The notes: a model not told the origin generated them from the letters alone. Counted from the stretch's first letter, positions 17,238 through 25,406 are shown. The stretch: 42,942 nucleotides of DNA from Thermoanaerobacter sp. (GCA_014896455.1 JADBKJ010000010.1:1-42942), one strand, 5' to 3'. Made by a program: numbers and translations.

Positions 17238-17282
17238 AAAAATCCCGCCTTTCTTTCTATTTTAAATATATTTTTGGCGGGA
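17236..17282 (-). terminator. Terminator-like hairpin overlapping a ribosome site and start codon
   Basis: On the minus strand TCCCGCC (17282-17276) pairs with GGCGGGA (17249-17243) around a 26-base AT-rich loop, followed by seven T. It lies 28 bases after the stop of the chain-length gene. The 3' arm contains the Shine-Dalgarno sequence of the next gene, whose TTG start uses the last two T of the tract. Confidence 0.6.
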
Positions 17283-17309
17283 GAAAAAATATTATTCTTT
17301 TTCACAATT

Positions 17310-18263
17310 CTACTTTTGTGAAATATTAACAGTTTTTTTAGGACCACTATTCTTCCAATATTCTATAAAGAATACTATAAAAATACTGACCATAAGACCT
17401 AATATAAATGCTATAATTATATTCAATGACTTTTTAGGTGCTACTGGTTTATCAGGTATTAAAGCTTCACTAGTTATAAGAATGCTCTGATTGCCAAGGT
17501 CTGATTCTTTAACCAATTCCAGCATATTATATTTTTCTAACATTATATCTCTTGTGTTTTTTAGTAAATCCAACTGTTTTTGTTTCTGGTCAATTAAAAG
17601 CTTGTCTTGAGAATTTGTTTGAACTTTATTAAGTTCAGCTGTTGCCTCTTTTATTTTATCATTTTGGAGAGTTATAAGTTTGTTTAAAGTTTCGATTAAT
17701 TTATCTGTCTGCCTGTTATTCCTCTCAATGATATAAGTCCGAAAATTTTGAGCTATTGTATCTGCAATTTTTGCCGCAAGCTCTGGATCATTTTCTTTTA
17801 CAGTTACTGTTATAAGATTTGTATTATTAACGACAGAAACTGAAATTTGTTTTTTTAAATTTTCTACTGTGTACTTCTTAGGATCTAATCCTAATTGTTT
17901 TACAGTATTCATAAGGACAATAGGATTAGTAACCTCTTCTTTAAATGCCTCCACTGACATATCAGGATATTTCAAAAGGGAAGACAACAACAAAGATAAA
18001 TCTTTTTCTATGCTGTCACTTTGTACTGTCGGAAGATTTGAATCCTTTCCCGGAAGAATAACCGTGGTATTCGAACCAAAAAAGCCTGTTGCAGGTGTTA
18101 CATCAGTAACAGACAAAGTTGTAGTAGCTTCATAGGCGGGTTTTATTATAAAAAAACTAAACACTGCTGCTACTAAAGTTGCAGCAAGAGTTACAATAAT
18201 GATTGTTTTTTTATATTTTAAAATTACCTCAATAAGTTCTCTTAATGAAATTTCTTCTTCCAA
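17310..18263 (-). CDS. Wzz/YveK-type polysaccharide chain-length regulator
   Basis: Polysaccharide co-polymerase of 317 residues: cytoplasmic start EEEISLRELIEVILKYKK, TM1 (about 21-41), a large extracytoplasmic region with coiled coil (about 190-250), a PDKPVAPKKS proline motif before TM2, and a short basic C-terminus. No tyrosine kinase domain is attached. Such proteins set the chain length of Wzy-dependent or capsule-like polymers at the membrane. It follows galU and the phosphohexomutase on the same strand, which fits exopolysaccharide synthesis. It ends before the hairpin at 17236-17282. Confidence 0.85.
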   Translation of the reverse strand: MEEEISLRELIEVILKYKKTIIIVTLAATLVAAVFSFFIIKPAYEATTTLSVTDVTPATGFFGSNTTVILPGKDSNLPTVQSDSIEKDLSLLLSSLLKYPDMSVEAFKEEVTNPIVLMNTVKQLGLDPKKYTVENLKKQISVSVVNNTNLITVTVKENDPELAAKIADTIAQNFRTYIIERNNRQTDKLIETLNKLITLQNDKIKEATAELNKVQTNSQDKLLIDQKQKQLDLLKNTRDIMLEKYNMLELVKESDLGNQSILITSEALIPDKPVAPKKSLNIIIAFILGLMVSIFIVFFIEYWKNSGPKKTVNISQK

Positions 18264-18305
18264 TTTTATTCCCCTTTCGCTTTAAACTTATTGTGTAATT
18301 GTAAC

Positions 18306-19199
18306 TTAAGCTTCATCCATCACAGGACCTAAGCTTCTCGCAACGTCTAATAAATACCTCTTAAAAGGTTCCCTTAAGTCCTCTCTTTTCAGAGCATACT
18401 CAACAGTTGCCATAAGGTAACCTAATTTATCTCCTACATCATATCTCTTGCCAATAAAATTATAGGCGTAAATTGCTTCATAATTTAAAAGAGTTTTTAA
18501 AGCATCTGTAAGCTGTATCTCCCCACCTGTTCCTGGTGGCGTGTTTTCTAATATTTCAAATATTCTTGGCGTTATTATATATCTTCCCAGAATAGCTATA
18601 TTTGATGGAGCTTCTTCTTTTTTAGGCTTTTCTACGAGATTATTCACCTTATACAATCTGTCCTCAATAGGTGTAGAATCAACAATACCATATTTATCTA
18701 CATCCTCATACGGCACTTCTTGTACCCCAATAATAGAACAGTTGTACCTTTCGTATTGTTCTATCATCTGCTTTAAAACAGGGACTTCCGCATCTACTAT
18801 GTCATCCCCTAAAAGAACAGCAAAGGGTTCATTGCCCACAAATGCTCTCGCACAGTATATAGCATGTCCTAAACCTTTTGGTTCCTTTTGCCTTATATAG
18901 TGAATATTTACCATATTGCTAATATCTTCTACAAGGTGTAAAAGGCTTTCCTTCTTTTTCTTTTTTAACTCCAGCTCCAACTCCACAGATTTATCAAAAT
19001 GGTCTTCTATTGCTCTTTTATTTCTGCCAGTTATTATAAGAATGTCCTCTATCCCCGACTGTATCGCTTCTTCAACTATGTACTGAATAGTGGGCTTGTC
19101 AACAATTGGAAGCATTTCTTTAGGCTGGGCCTTGGTAGCAGGTAAAAACCTTGTACCAAGGCCTGCAGCCGGAATTATCGCCTTTTTTATCTTCACCAT
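18306..19199 (-). CDS. galU: UTP-glucose-1-phosphate uridylyltransferase
   Basis: Makes UDP-glucose from UTP and glucose-1-phosphate. The nucleotide-binding loop [20 protein letters not shown] (about 11-30), the [10 protein letters not shown] lysine motif and the [12 protein letters not shown] block are all present, and 297 residues is normal. It lies 27 bases downstream of the phosphohexomutase that supplies glucose-1-phosphate and upstream of a chain-length regulator. The three form a sugar-nucleotide/polymer operon. Confidence 0.94.
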   Translation of the reverse strand: MVKIKKAIIPAAGLGTRFLPATKAQPKEMLPIVDKPTIQYIVEEAIQSGIEDILIITGRNKRAIEDHFDKSVELELELKKKKKESLLHLVEDISNMVNIHYIRQKEPKGLGHAIYCARAFVGNEPFAVLLGDDIVDAEVPVLKQMIEQYERYNCSIIGVQEVPYEDVDKYGIVDSTPIEDRLYKVNNLVEKPKKEEAPSNIAILGRYIITPRIFEILENTPPGTGGEIQLTDALKTLLNYEAIYAYNFIGKRYDVGDKLGYLMATVEYALKREDLREPFKRYLLDVARSLGPVMDEA

Positions 19200-19226
19200 T
19201 TTTTCCTCCCATGCAAGTTTTACAGC

Positions 19227-20594
19227 TTATTTAAACTCTACGCCAAACTTAGCTAAAGCTTCTGAAAGCTCTTTTTTTATCTCTTCTAGTTTTTCTTTTG
19301 TCTTTGCCTCACATCTCACAATAAGCTCTGGTCCTGTGTTAGAAGCTCTAACCAGTCCCCATCCTTCGTCAAACAACACTCTTGCACCATCAACATCTAT
19401 AATGTCGTATCCTTTTTCTTTAAAGTACTCAGTCACACCTTTTACCACATCAAATTTTTTCTCATCGTCACATTCTAGCCTTATTTCAGGTGTTGCAGGA
19501 TATTTAGGAACATCAGCTAAAAGCTCAGACAAAGATTTATCTGTATTAGAAAGTATTCGTAAAAGCCTTGCAGCAGCATATGCCGCATCATCAAATCCAT
19601 AGTACTCATCTGCAAAAAACATATGACCAGACATTTCTCCTGTAAATACAGCACCTAATTCTTTCATTTTTGCTTTTATAAGGGAATGGCCTGTTTTGAA
19701 AAAGATAGGTTTGCCGCCCAATCTCTCAATTTCTTCTACTAATGCCTGAGAACATTTCACTTCTACAATGGCATCGGCACTGGGATGTTTTTTCATTATT
19801 TCTCTCCAATAAAGAATCATCAACATATCTCCCCAAATTATATTCCCCTTATCATCCACAACGCCAATTCTATCACCGTCACCATCAAAAGCTATACCCA
19901 AATCCGCCTTCACTCTTTTTACTTCTTCAATTAAATCTTTTAAATTTTCTTCTTTTACTGGATCTGGGAAATGGTTTGGAAATGTAGGATCAGATTCACA
20001 ATAGAGAGGATATACTTCACAACCTAAGTTATATATAACATCAGGATAAAAATATGAACCTGTGCCATTCCCACAATCGACAACAACTTTAAGCTTTCTG
20101 TCGCCTAATTTAACCTTTTCTTTTATCATGTTAATATACGAATTAATAGGATAAGCATACTTCACATCCCCTGTACCTTTTTCAAATTCGCCTTTTTCTG
20201 CTATATAGTATAGTTTTTTAAGTTCATCGCCATAAATAGTAGAAGGTCCTACCATAACTTTGAAACCATTAAATTGTGGCGGATTGTGGCTTGCAGTAAT
20301 CATCATCCCTGCTTGATAATTGTACAGGACATTAGAATAGTAAAAAGCTGGAGTCGTCAAAACCCCTACATCTAATACATCACAACCTGTAGAAGTAAGT
20401 CCTTTAATCAAAGCATCTCGTATAGGCCTTGATGATAATCTATTATCTCTGCCTACCAGCACATCCTTAATTCCTTTTTGTCTCACATATGTACCAAAAG
20501 CCTTTCCTATTATTTCTGCGGTCTCAGCAGTTAAATCTTCACCCCACACCCCTCTAATATCATACATCCTAAACATGTTTTCATTCAACTTCAA
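19227..20594 (-). CDS. Phosphoglucomutase/phosphomannomutase
   Basis: Alpha-D-phosphohexomutase of 455 residues that interconverts hexose 1- and 6-phosphates. The catalytic phosphoserine loop TASHNPPQFNGFK, the magnesium loop DGDGDRIG, the sugar-binding GEMSGH and the C-terminal phosphate-binding RASNTGPELIVR are in order. Preference for glucose or mannose cannot be read from the sequence; the adjacent galU favours glucose. TTG at 20594 (MKLNENMFRMYDIRG) is the chosen start because AAGGAGG lies nine bases upstream; the frame is open to 20708, but that extension covers a pseudogene remnant. Confidence 0.9.
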   Translation of the reverse strand: MKLNENMFRMYDIRGVWGEDLTAETAEIIGKAFGTYVRQKGIKDVLVGRDNRLSSRPIRDALIKGLTSTGCDVLDVGVLTTPAFYYSNVLYNYQAGMMITASHNPPQFNGFKVMVGPSTIYGDELKKLYYIAEKGEFEKGTGDVKYAYPINSYINMIKEKVKLGDRKLKVVVDCGNGTGSYFYPDVIYNLGCEVYPLYCESDPTFPNHFPDPVKEENLKDLIEEVKRVKADLGIAFDGDGDRIGVVDDKGNIIWGDMLMILYWREIMKKHPSADAIVEVKCSQALVEEIERLGGKPIFFKTGHSLIKAKMKELGAVFTGEMSGHMFFADEYYGFDDAAYAAARLLRILSNTDKSLSELLADVPKYPATPEIRLECDDEKKFDVVKGVTEYFKEKGYDIIDVDGARVLFDEGWGLVRASNTGPELIVRCEAKTKEKLEEIKKELSEALAKFGVEFK

Positions 20595-20701
20595 CTTTCT
20601 CAACCTCCTTTTTATGTCATACAATTTAATTATATAGATAATACTGAAAATCCTCAATACACAATCTTCACAAAATTGTTTCTTGACTTTCCGCAAATAT
20701 A

Positions 20702-20794
20702 TCAACAAGCGTAAACCAGACTCCTTTGTTTAGATACATTTTCAATTACTTCTTCATATCCACTTCGAGTAAAAATAACATACCATTTTTTCAT
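20702..20794 (-). pseudogene. Remnant of a NusG-family antiterminator (LoaP/RfaH-like)
   Basis: A 30-codon reading frame begins MKKWYVIFTRSGYEE, the opening of a NusG N-terminal (NGN) domain, then runs out of homology and stops. GGGGTG precedes the ATG, so the original start is intact. A full protein would be about 170 residues. LoaP-type specialised NusG paralogues are commonly encoded at the head of long polysaccharide operons in Firmicutes, and this remnant heads the phosphohexomutase-galU-chain-length genes. Truncation by deletion is inferred. Confidence 0.6.
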
Positions 20795-20990
20795 TTTTCT
20801 ACACCCCATTTTATAATTTTAGCAATTATTTTTACAAAATTCAACATATAATTTCCAAATCTTATATAAATGAGTATGCGTATGGAAACTTATAAACTCA
20901 GCTATTGTGCTATATTATAATTATTCGAAACAAATTAACGTTTAAAGGGGGGTTTTTGCAAATAGAACACTAAAGATAAAAGAAATAAAA
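20795..20990. other. AT-rich intergenic stretch
   Basis: No gene, repeat or clear promoter recognised. It lies between the NusG-like remnant and the terminator of the lysine-type gene cluster and probably holds the promoter of the polysaccharide genes. A TATAAT is present near 20920 on the minus strand without a convincing -35. Confidence 0.4.
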
Positions 20991-21024
20991 CTAAAGGGCG
21001 GGCATTTGGAAAAAATACCCACCC
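20985..21024 (-). terminator. Strong terminator of the CoA-transferase cluster
   Basis: On the minus strand GGGTGGGTATTT (21024-21013) pairs over 12 positions, with two G-T wobbles, with AAATGCCCGCCC (21007-20996) around a five-base loop, followed by TTTAGTTTTATTT. Confidence 0.75.
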
Positions 21025-21046
21025 CAACTATTGACAAAAAGCCGAA

Positions 21047-21157
21047 AATTTCACTATCATAAATTGTATCCATATCGTTGGAAATCTTGTATGCCGTTTG
21101 TTGCAAAACCCCTTTTGGCTCAATTACACGATGTGTTCCATATTTACATCCTATCAT
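21047..21157 (-). pseudogene. kdd: kdd remnant (3,5-diaminohexanoate dehydrogenase N-terminus)
   Basis: About 37 codons beginning MIGCKYGTHRVIEPKGVL match the N-terminal signature of L-erythro-3,5-diaminohexanoate dehydrogenase of the lysine fermentation pathway, as I recall it (GTHRVIEPKGVLPQ and a following YDNEI-like block, here YDSEI). Homology ends there and the frame runs into the terminator hairpin. The complete enzyme is about 340 residues, so roughly 90 per cent is missing. It starts 33 bases after the CoA-transferase beta subunit on the same strand, as expected for a former operon member. Confidence 0.72.
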
Positions 21158-21190
21158 ACAGTAAAACCTTCTACCTTTCACAAATTCAAA

Positions 21191-21856
21191 TTAAACATCC
21201 ATATATTTAACATCATCTTGTATAATCAAGTCCGCTTCTGTTAAAGACTTGACTTCATCAATTGTAGTTTCCTTATTTATCTCTTTTAATAAAAGCCCTT
21301 CTTTTGTGACCTCAATAACACACAGCTCCGTCACAATGAGACTTACTTTTCCTTTAGCAGTTAGAGGTAGTCTACATTTTTTAAGTATTTTTGGCTGTCC
21401 TTTACCAGTATGTTGCATAGCAACTATAACTTTTTTGGCACCCGTCGCTAAGTCCATTGCTCCTCCCATTCCCGGCACCATTTTACCAGGTATTATCCAA
21501 TTCGCTAAATTGCCCTCTTGGTCTACTTCCAAGCCTCCCAAAACTGTAACATCTACATGCCCCCCTCTTATTAAAGCAAAGGAAAAGGCACTGTCAAAAA
21601 ATGCCGCTCCCGGCAAAACCGTTACATATTGTCCTCCAGCATTCGTAATATTTTTATCTTCTTCTCCTGGTTTAGCCATTGGTCCCATTCCAGTAATTCC
21701 GTTTTCTGATTGAAATATTATATGTACACCTTCAGGAATGTAGTTTGCTACTAACGTGGGAAGACCGATTCCGAGATTTACTAATTGCCCATATTTAAGC
21801 TCTTTTGCCACTCTTTTCGCGATTATTTCTTTTGCTAATTCAGGATTATTTATCAC
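21191..21856 (-). CDS. Acyl-CoA:acetoacetate CoA-transferase, beta subunit
   Basis: Small subunit (221 residues) of a class I 3-oxoacid CoA-transferase. The catalytic glutamate is in [10 protein letters not shown] (about residue 50) and the [19 protein letters not shown] block is typical of AtoA/CtfB. With the alpha subunit it moves CoA between acyl groups and acetoacetate. Flanked by kdd and kce remnants, it is most likely the butyryl-CoA:acetoacetate transferase of lysine fermentation. The GTG start follows GGAGGG at the end of the alpha gene, four bases away, so the two subunits are coupled. Both subunits look intact. Confidence 0.9.
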   Translation of the reverse strand: MINNPELAKEIIAKRVAKELKYGQLVNLGIGLPTLVANYIPEGVHIIFQSENGITGMGPMAKPGEEDKNITNAGGQYVTVLPGAAFFDSAFSFALIRGGHVDVTVLGGLEVDQEGNLANWIIPGKMVPGMGGAMDLATGAKKVIVAMQHTGKGQPKILKKCRLPLTAKGKVSLIVTELCVIEVTKEGLLLKEINKETTIDEVKSLTEADLIIQDDVKYMDV

Positions 21857-21860
21857 TGTC

Positions 21861-22511
21861 TTACCCTCCTTTTACGATATAATCAACCAAAACACCTGGT
21901 GTCATGACATCTTCTGGTTTAAACTCTCCCACTTTTACAATTTTTTCAGCTTCTACTATTACAGTTTGAGCAGCTAACGCCATGAGGGGATTGAAATTCC
22001 TCGTTGTTCCTTTGTAGTAAATATTTCCAAATTCGTCAACAATGCTTCCTTTCAAAAGAGCCACATCCGCGCCAAGAGGCAATTCTAACAAATATTTCTT
22101 TCCATTAACTGTAATCTTTTCCTTCCCTATTTCTACAACCGTACCTACTCCTGTAGGGGTCAAAATACCTCCTAGCCCTGAACCATATGCCCTTATTCGC
22201 TCTACTAAAGTACCTTGGGGAACTAATTCTACTTCAAGCTTCCCTTCATTCATAAGTCTTCCTGTCTCTGGATTGGTACCTATATGAGAAGTTATAACTT
22301 TTTTTACAAGACCTGCTACAACTAATCTTCCAATGCCTCTGTCAGGAAAACTGGTATCATTAGCAATTATAGTCAAATCCTTTACCTTCATATCTATAAG
22401 TAGATCTATTAATCTCTCTGGGGTACCGTTGGCAAGAAAGCCGCCAATCATCATAGTCATGCCATCTTTAAGCAAAGGTTTTAAATCCTCAAGCTTTACA
22501 ACCTTATTCAT
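21861..22511 (-). CDS. Acyl-CoA:acetoacetate CoA-transferase, alpha subunit
   Basis: Large-partner subunit (216 residues) of the same class I CoA-transferase. It has the CoA-binding block [16 protein letters not shown] near the N-terminus and the family blocks [15 protein letters not shown] and [20 protein letters not shown]. The ATG overlaps the stop of the kce remnant (ATGA), showing that the kce reading frame was once directly coupled to it. Expression now would depend on the sigma-54-like promoter at 22875-22891. Confidence 0.9.
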   Translation of the reverse strand: MNKVVKLEDLKPLLKDGMTMMIGGFLANGTPERLIDLLIDMKVKDLTIIANDTSFPDRGIGRLVVAGLVKKVITSHIGTNPETGRLMNEGKLEVELVPQGTLVERIRAYGSGLGGILTPTGVGTVVEIGKEKITVNGKKYLLELPLGADVALLKGSIVDEFGNIYYKGTTRNFNPLMALAAQTVIVEAEKIVKVGEFKPEDVMTPGVLVDYIVKGG

Positions 22512-22812
22512 GGCTTCACCTCTAACACCAAAATTTTTCTGGCCTCTGGAGGAGTAACAATCTCTCTTCTAAACTTCCTTGTAATCTTAACTACTTTTCA
22601 ACTAACTCTCCATTAAATTTTGCCAATACTCCTTTGGTAATGTATATATTATCTTCAAACCTAACCCTTACATGGCCTTCTGTCAATATAGCCATAGTAG
22701 CTACAGAAAATTCATATCACCCTACGCCAATAACAGTAAAAGTACTGTCTTCTGGAATACTCTCTTTTAAAAATATAAAATCTCTTATCTCACCAAAAAT
22801 ACCGCCTGGCAC
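22508..22812 (-). pseudogene. kce: kce remnant (3-keto-5-aminohexanoate cleavage enzyme C-terminus)
   Basis: The minus strand encodes the C-terminal third of a BKACE-family enzyme: ESIPEDSTFTVIGVG, then an in-frame TGA, then EFSVATMAILTEGHVRVRFE and DNIYITKGVLAKFNGELVEK. A +1/-2 type frameshift at about 22590 leads into VVKITRKFRREIVTPPEARK and the native stop. A full enzyme is about 270 residues; the N-terminal two thirds are gone. A GTG at 22812 with GGAGGTG upstream suggests that the original ribosome site or an upstream gene's site was retained. Loss of function is certain if the sequence is correct. Confidence 0.8.
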
Positions 22813-22874
22813 TATCGTCTCCACCTCCTTAACTTTTAGAATATTTTTAAGAAAATGATTTCAGGCTTTTTATA

Positions 22875-22891
22875 CGCAAAATATATGCCAA
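22875..22891 (-). promoter_or_regulatory. Sigma-54 (-24/-12) promoter of the kce/CoA-transferase unit
   Basis: The minus strand reads TTGGCATATATTTTGCG: GG (22889-22888) and GC (22877-22876) are separated by exactly ten bases, with TTGGCA and TTGC elements as in the sigma-54 consensus. It lies about 60 bases before the kce remnant start. Confidence 0.7.
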
Positions 22892-22904
22892 TAAAAATAA
22901 CAGT

Positions 22905-23040
22905 GCTGGAACCTTGCCGGAGTCCGATGTCGAGCTTATATTTTTGCTAGAATATTGTCTTTTGCTTAATTTTAGTCATTACCGGAGTGACGATGCAAAA
23001 TATCTCCTTTGAATATTTTTTTAACTTTGTCAACAAACTG
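22905..23040 (+). repeat. Fold-back repeat element, partial copy D
   Basis: Right half only. GCCGGAGTCCGATGTCGAGC matches the core, and ACGATGCAAAATATCTCC through to TTTGTCAACAAACTG matches the right end of copies B and C. Between them about 20 extra bases, including the TTTTGC motif at 22942-22965, replace the usual sequence. The left half is missing. CAAACTG is repeated once after the end. Confidence 0.75.
22942..22965 (-). promoter_or_regulatory. Candidate activator-binding site for the downstream sigma-54 promoter
   Basis: Two TTTTGC direct repeats 18 bases apart (22942-22947 and 22960-22965, + strand), with TTGTC between them. The same arrangement occurs at 24841-24864. It is 50-75 bases upstream of the -24 element. 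Confidence 0.5.
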
Positions 23041-23047
23041 CAAACTG

Positions 23048-23075
23048 AAAGGAGGCTTGTGAGCCTCCTTTTTTT
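23048..23075 (+). terminator. Terminator-like hairpin at the right edge of repeat copy D
   Basis: AAAGGAGGC-TTGTGA-GCCTCCTTT is followed by further T (T7 in all) on the + strand, directed away from the repeat. It lies six bases from the permease stop codon, so on the minus strand it may also serve the permease, but there the T-tract is poor. Confidence 0.75.
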
Positions 23076-23081
23076 GAATGC

Positions 23082-24464
23082 TTAATTTTTTTGAATGTTT
23101 AATGCACTGTGATATCTTCCATAAGCAAAGTAAATTACCAAGCCCACCAGCATCCATCCACCAAACCTTATCCATGTAACAACTGGAAGATTTGCCATAA
23201 GATAAAGACTAAAAGCAGCAGTCAATGGTGCAACTATCCACACAAAAGGAACGCGGAATTTTCTCTCTACATGAGGCATTTTTACCCTTAAAACTAAGAT
23301 ACCGATAGATACCAAAACAAACACCGACAATGTCCCTATATTGGTAAGTTCAATTATTATATCAAGAGGCAGAAAACCCGATATTATTGCAGCTAACAAG
23401 CTTGTAATTATAGTATTTATGTGAGGCGTTCTATATTTGGGATGCACATGAGAAAATACTTCAGGTAAAAGCCCATCCCTTGCCATAACCATAAATATTC
23501 TTATTTGACCATAAAGAGTTATAATAAGAGTAGATATCATACCTATAACAGCACCTGTAGCCACTAATGCCGAACCCCAGTTGATTCCTATACTCATCAA
23601 TGCCCCCGGCAAAGCATTGTCAGGAACAATCTCTTTATATGGCACCATACCTACTAACACAAAAGCCACTGTAATATAAAGTGCAAGTATAACTATCATC
23701 GCCATCATCAAGCCTAATGGCACATTTTTTTGAGGGTTCTTTGTCTCCTCCGCTGCAGTAGAAACTGCATCAAAGCCTATATATGCAAAAAATACTATCG
23801 CTGCAGCAGACATTATACCTTTCCAACCATATGGTGCAAAAGGAGTTAAGTTAGATAATTTTACATGGCGTATTCCAATAAAAATAAATAAAAGTATTAC
23901 CGCAATTTTTAAAACTACTATCAAATTATTGGAAATAGCAGTTTCTTTTACACCTCTATACAAAATCCATGCAGCAAAAGCAACTATTAAAATTGCTGGC
24001 AAATCCATTATTCCTCCATAAATAGGAGGTTTTGTTACAATTTCCGGTAAAGTTATGCCAAAAGACTTTAAAAGACCTACAAAAGTTCCCGACCACCCTG
24101 ACGCTACCGCACTTGCTGAAACCAAATATTCTAAAAGCAAGTCCCATCCTATTATCCAAGCAATAATCTCACCAAAAGCCACATAGGAATAAGTATATGT
24201 ACTTCCAGCAACAGGAAACATTGTAGCTAATTCAGCAAATATAAGAGCAGCTAAAGCAGCAGTTATACCACCAATTATATACGAAACTATAACAGCTGGA
24301 CCTGCTCTTAACGCACCTTCACCAGTTGCAACAAAAATACCTGTCCCTACAACAGAGCCTATTGCTAAAGCTGCAAGGTCAATAGCTGTTAGTTTTTTTG
24401 CTAGATCTGCTCGTTCTGCCGCCTCCAACAGTTGTTCTGCGGACTTCTTTCTAAATAAATCCAT
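23082..24464 (-). CDS. APC-family amino acid permease, cationic amino acid transporter type
   Basis: Transporter of 460 residues with 12 predicted membrane helices. The N-terminal ALAIGSVVGTGIFVATGEGA has the unwound TM1 motif (GxGIF) of the APC superfamily, and FAELATMFPVAGSTYTYSYV and FFAYIGFDAVSTAAEETKNP are characteristic of the CAT/YfnA branch, which carries cationic amino acids such as lysine. This suits the lysine-fermentation remnants beside it. The ATG has GAGGGGG upstream. A sigma-54-like promoter lies about 265 bases upstream, so it was probably controlled with the CoA-transferase unit. Confidence 0.9.
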   Translation of the reverse strand: MDLFRKKSAEQLLEAAERADLAKKLTAIDLAALAIGSVVGTGIFVATGEGALRAGPAVIVSYIIGGITAALAALIFAELATMFPVAGSTYTYSYVAFGEIIAWIIGWDLLLEYLVSASAVASGWSGTFVGLLKSFGITLPEIVTKPPIYGGIMDLPAILIVAFAAWILYRGVKETAISNNLIVVLKIAVILLFIFIGIRHVKLSNLTPFAPYGWKGIMSAAAIVFFAYIGFDAVSTAAEETKNPQKNVPLGLMMAMIVILALYITVAFVLVGMVPYKEIVPDNALPGALMSIGINWGSALVATGAVIGMISTLIITLYGQIRIFMVMARDGLLPEVFSHVHPKYRTPHINTIITSLLAAIISGFLPLDIIIELTNIGTLSVFVLVSIGILVLRVKMPHVERKFRVPFVWIVAPLTAAFSLYLMANLPVVTWIRFGGWMLVGLVIYFAYGRYHSALNIQKN

Positions 24465-24727
24465 CCAGAATCCCCCTCATTTAAAAATTTGTTAATTATT
24501 AAGCTCAATAACTTCCATAAATATTCAATACTTCTTTATTATGCCCCCTTTCTTTAGATTTAATAATAAATTCAAAGTTAATATTGGTATTTAAATTCAT
24601 TAAAGTATAACTTAAGTATAATTGCATCTTTTTGATGAATACATTTATACTGCAACTTCCAAAAATCTTTCTCCTATTTGTCCTTTGTTTCAATCAATTC
24701 TTTGAATAAATTCATAACTAAAGGTGA
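24465..24727. other. Leader of the permease gene, no gene seen
   Basis: AT-rich stretch between the sigma-54-like promoter and the permease ATG. A 62-codon open frame (24505-24693) has no recognisable features or ribosome site. The long leader (about 250 bases) may hold sequence left from a deleted gene. Confidence 0.4.
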
Positions 24728-24743
24728 TGCAAATTTTATGCCA
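24728..24743 (-). promoter_or_regulatory. Sigma-54 (-24/-12) promoter upstream of the permease
   Basis: The minus strand reads TGGCATAAAATTTGCA: GG (24742-24741) and GC (24730-24729) are ten bases apart, with TGGCA and TTGCA as in the sigma-54 consensus. Confidence 0.7.
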
Positions 24744-24840
24744 TATATTTTTATTTCTTTTTTTAAACGAAATGCTGAAATTTAAATTAAACACTATAAA
24801 GACTTTTACTTCTATTTCTTCAACTACAATTCTATAAACA

Positions 24841-24864
24841 TTTTGCTTGAAAGTTGTCTTTTGC
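24841..24864 (-). promoter_or_regulatory. Candidate activator-binding site upstream of the permease promoter
   Basis: TTTTGC repeats at 24841-24846 and 24859-24864 (18-base offset) with TTGTC between them. They match the motif at 22942-22965 and lie about 100-120 bases upstream of the -24 element, a normal enhancer distance for a sigma-54 activator. Confidence 0.5.
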
Positions 24865-24889
24865 CTAAAATTAAGCAGAAAATTTAAAA

Positions 24890-25021
24890 TTAAAAAGCTA
24901 TTTTTAACATCTTTATTTTATATTGCAGTGTTTGCCTTGTAATACCTAAAATTTCTGCCGCTCTATTTATATTGGCGTTTGTTTTTTTCATCGTCTTAGA
25001 AATAAGTTTATACTCTTTCGT
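24890..25021 (-). pseudogene. C-terminal remnant of a sigma-54-dependent activator (Fis-type HTH)
   Basis: About 43 codons end with NRAAEILGITRQTLQYKIKM and a stop. This is the Fis/HTH_8 DNA-binding tail of enhancer-binding proteins such as RocR/PrdR-like regulators. An in-frame TGA precedes it (25022-25024), and none of the AAA+ domain (GAFTGA, Walker motifs) is present upstream, where repeat copy B now lies. It sits at the head of two units with sigma-54-type promoters, so it was probably their activator. Confidence 0.75.
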
Positions 25022-25090
25022 TCACTCCTTTTATGTTTTCCCCTAGTTGCCAATTAAATAATAACAAATCAATCGGAACATTATAGATAC

Positions 25091-25115
25091 AAAAAAAGAA
25101 TGCATAACGCATTCT
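25091..25115 (-). terminator. Hairpin at the left edge of repeat copy B, T-tract outward
   Basis: On the minus strand AGAATGC-GTTAT-GCATTCT is followed by seven T. It is one base from the CAG end of the element. Confidence 0.75.
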
Positions 25116-25116
25116 A

Positions 25117-25380
25117 CAGACTGTTGACAAACTTTCGTAAAGGAGATATTTTGCATAAGGAGCGACTTGTTACAAAGAGGTAACAAAACTTAGCGAGACT
25201 GAGGGTGGAGGCAGGGCCGAAGCCAAGGATGGGAAGGCGGGCACCTGAGGCAAGGAGGCCGATTGTGCCCGGTACCCTGCCGGAGCCCGAAGGTCGAGCT
25301 TTAGTTTTGTCGCTTTGGAACATCGGAGCGACGATGCAAAATATCTCCTTTGAATATTTTTTAACTTTGTCAACAAACTG
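25117..25380 (+). repeat. Fold-back repeat element, copy B (full, 264 bp)
   Basis: Begins CAGACTGTTGACAAAC and ends TTTGTCAACAAACTG. The AAAGGAGATATTTTGCAT near the left end is perfectly inverted as ATGCAAAATATCTCCTTT near the right. The GC-rich core holds nested complementary segments (GGCAGGG with CCCTGCC, GGGCAC with GTGCCC, TTGTTAC with GTAACAA, TCGCT with AGCGA), so a transcript would fold into a long branched rod. No transposase; the open frames are not conserved between copies. Confidence 0.88.
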
Positions 25381-25381
25381 C

Positions 25382-25406
25382 GAGAGTATTTCGTATACTC
25401 TCTTTT
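25382..25406 (+). terminator. Hairpin at the right edge of repeat copy B, T-tract outward
   Basis: GAGAGTAT-TTCGT-ATACTCTC is followed by TTTTATT on the + strand, one base from the CTG end of the element. Its sequence is unrelated to the left-edge hairpin. Confidence 0.75.

Noticed and set aside
19227-20708. Longer start (20708) for the phosphohexomutase
   Set aside because: The extra 38 residues overlap the NusG-like remnant and have no ribosome site, whereas AAGGAGG precedes TTG 20594.
20942-21181. 79-codon open frame as a real small protein
   Set aside because: Only its first part resembles the start of Kdd; the rest translates a terminator hairpin. Treated as a remnant.
24505-24693. 62-codon open frame upstream of the permease
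   Set aside because: Low-complexity AT-rich peptide, no ribosome site, lies in the leader of a sigma-54-type promoter.
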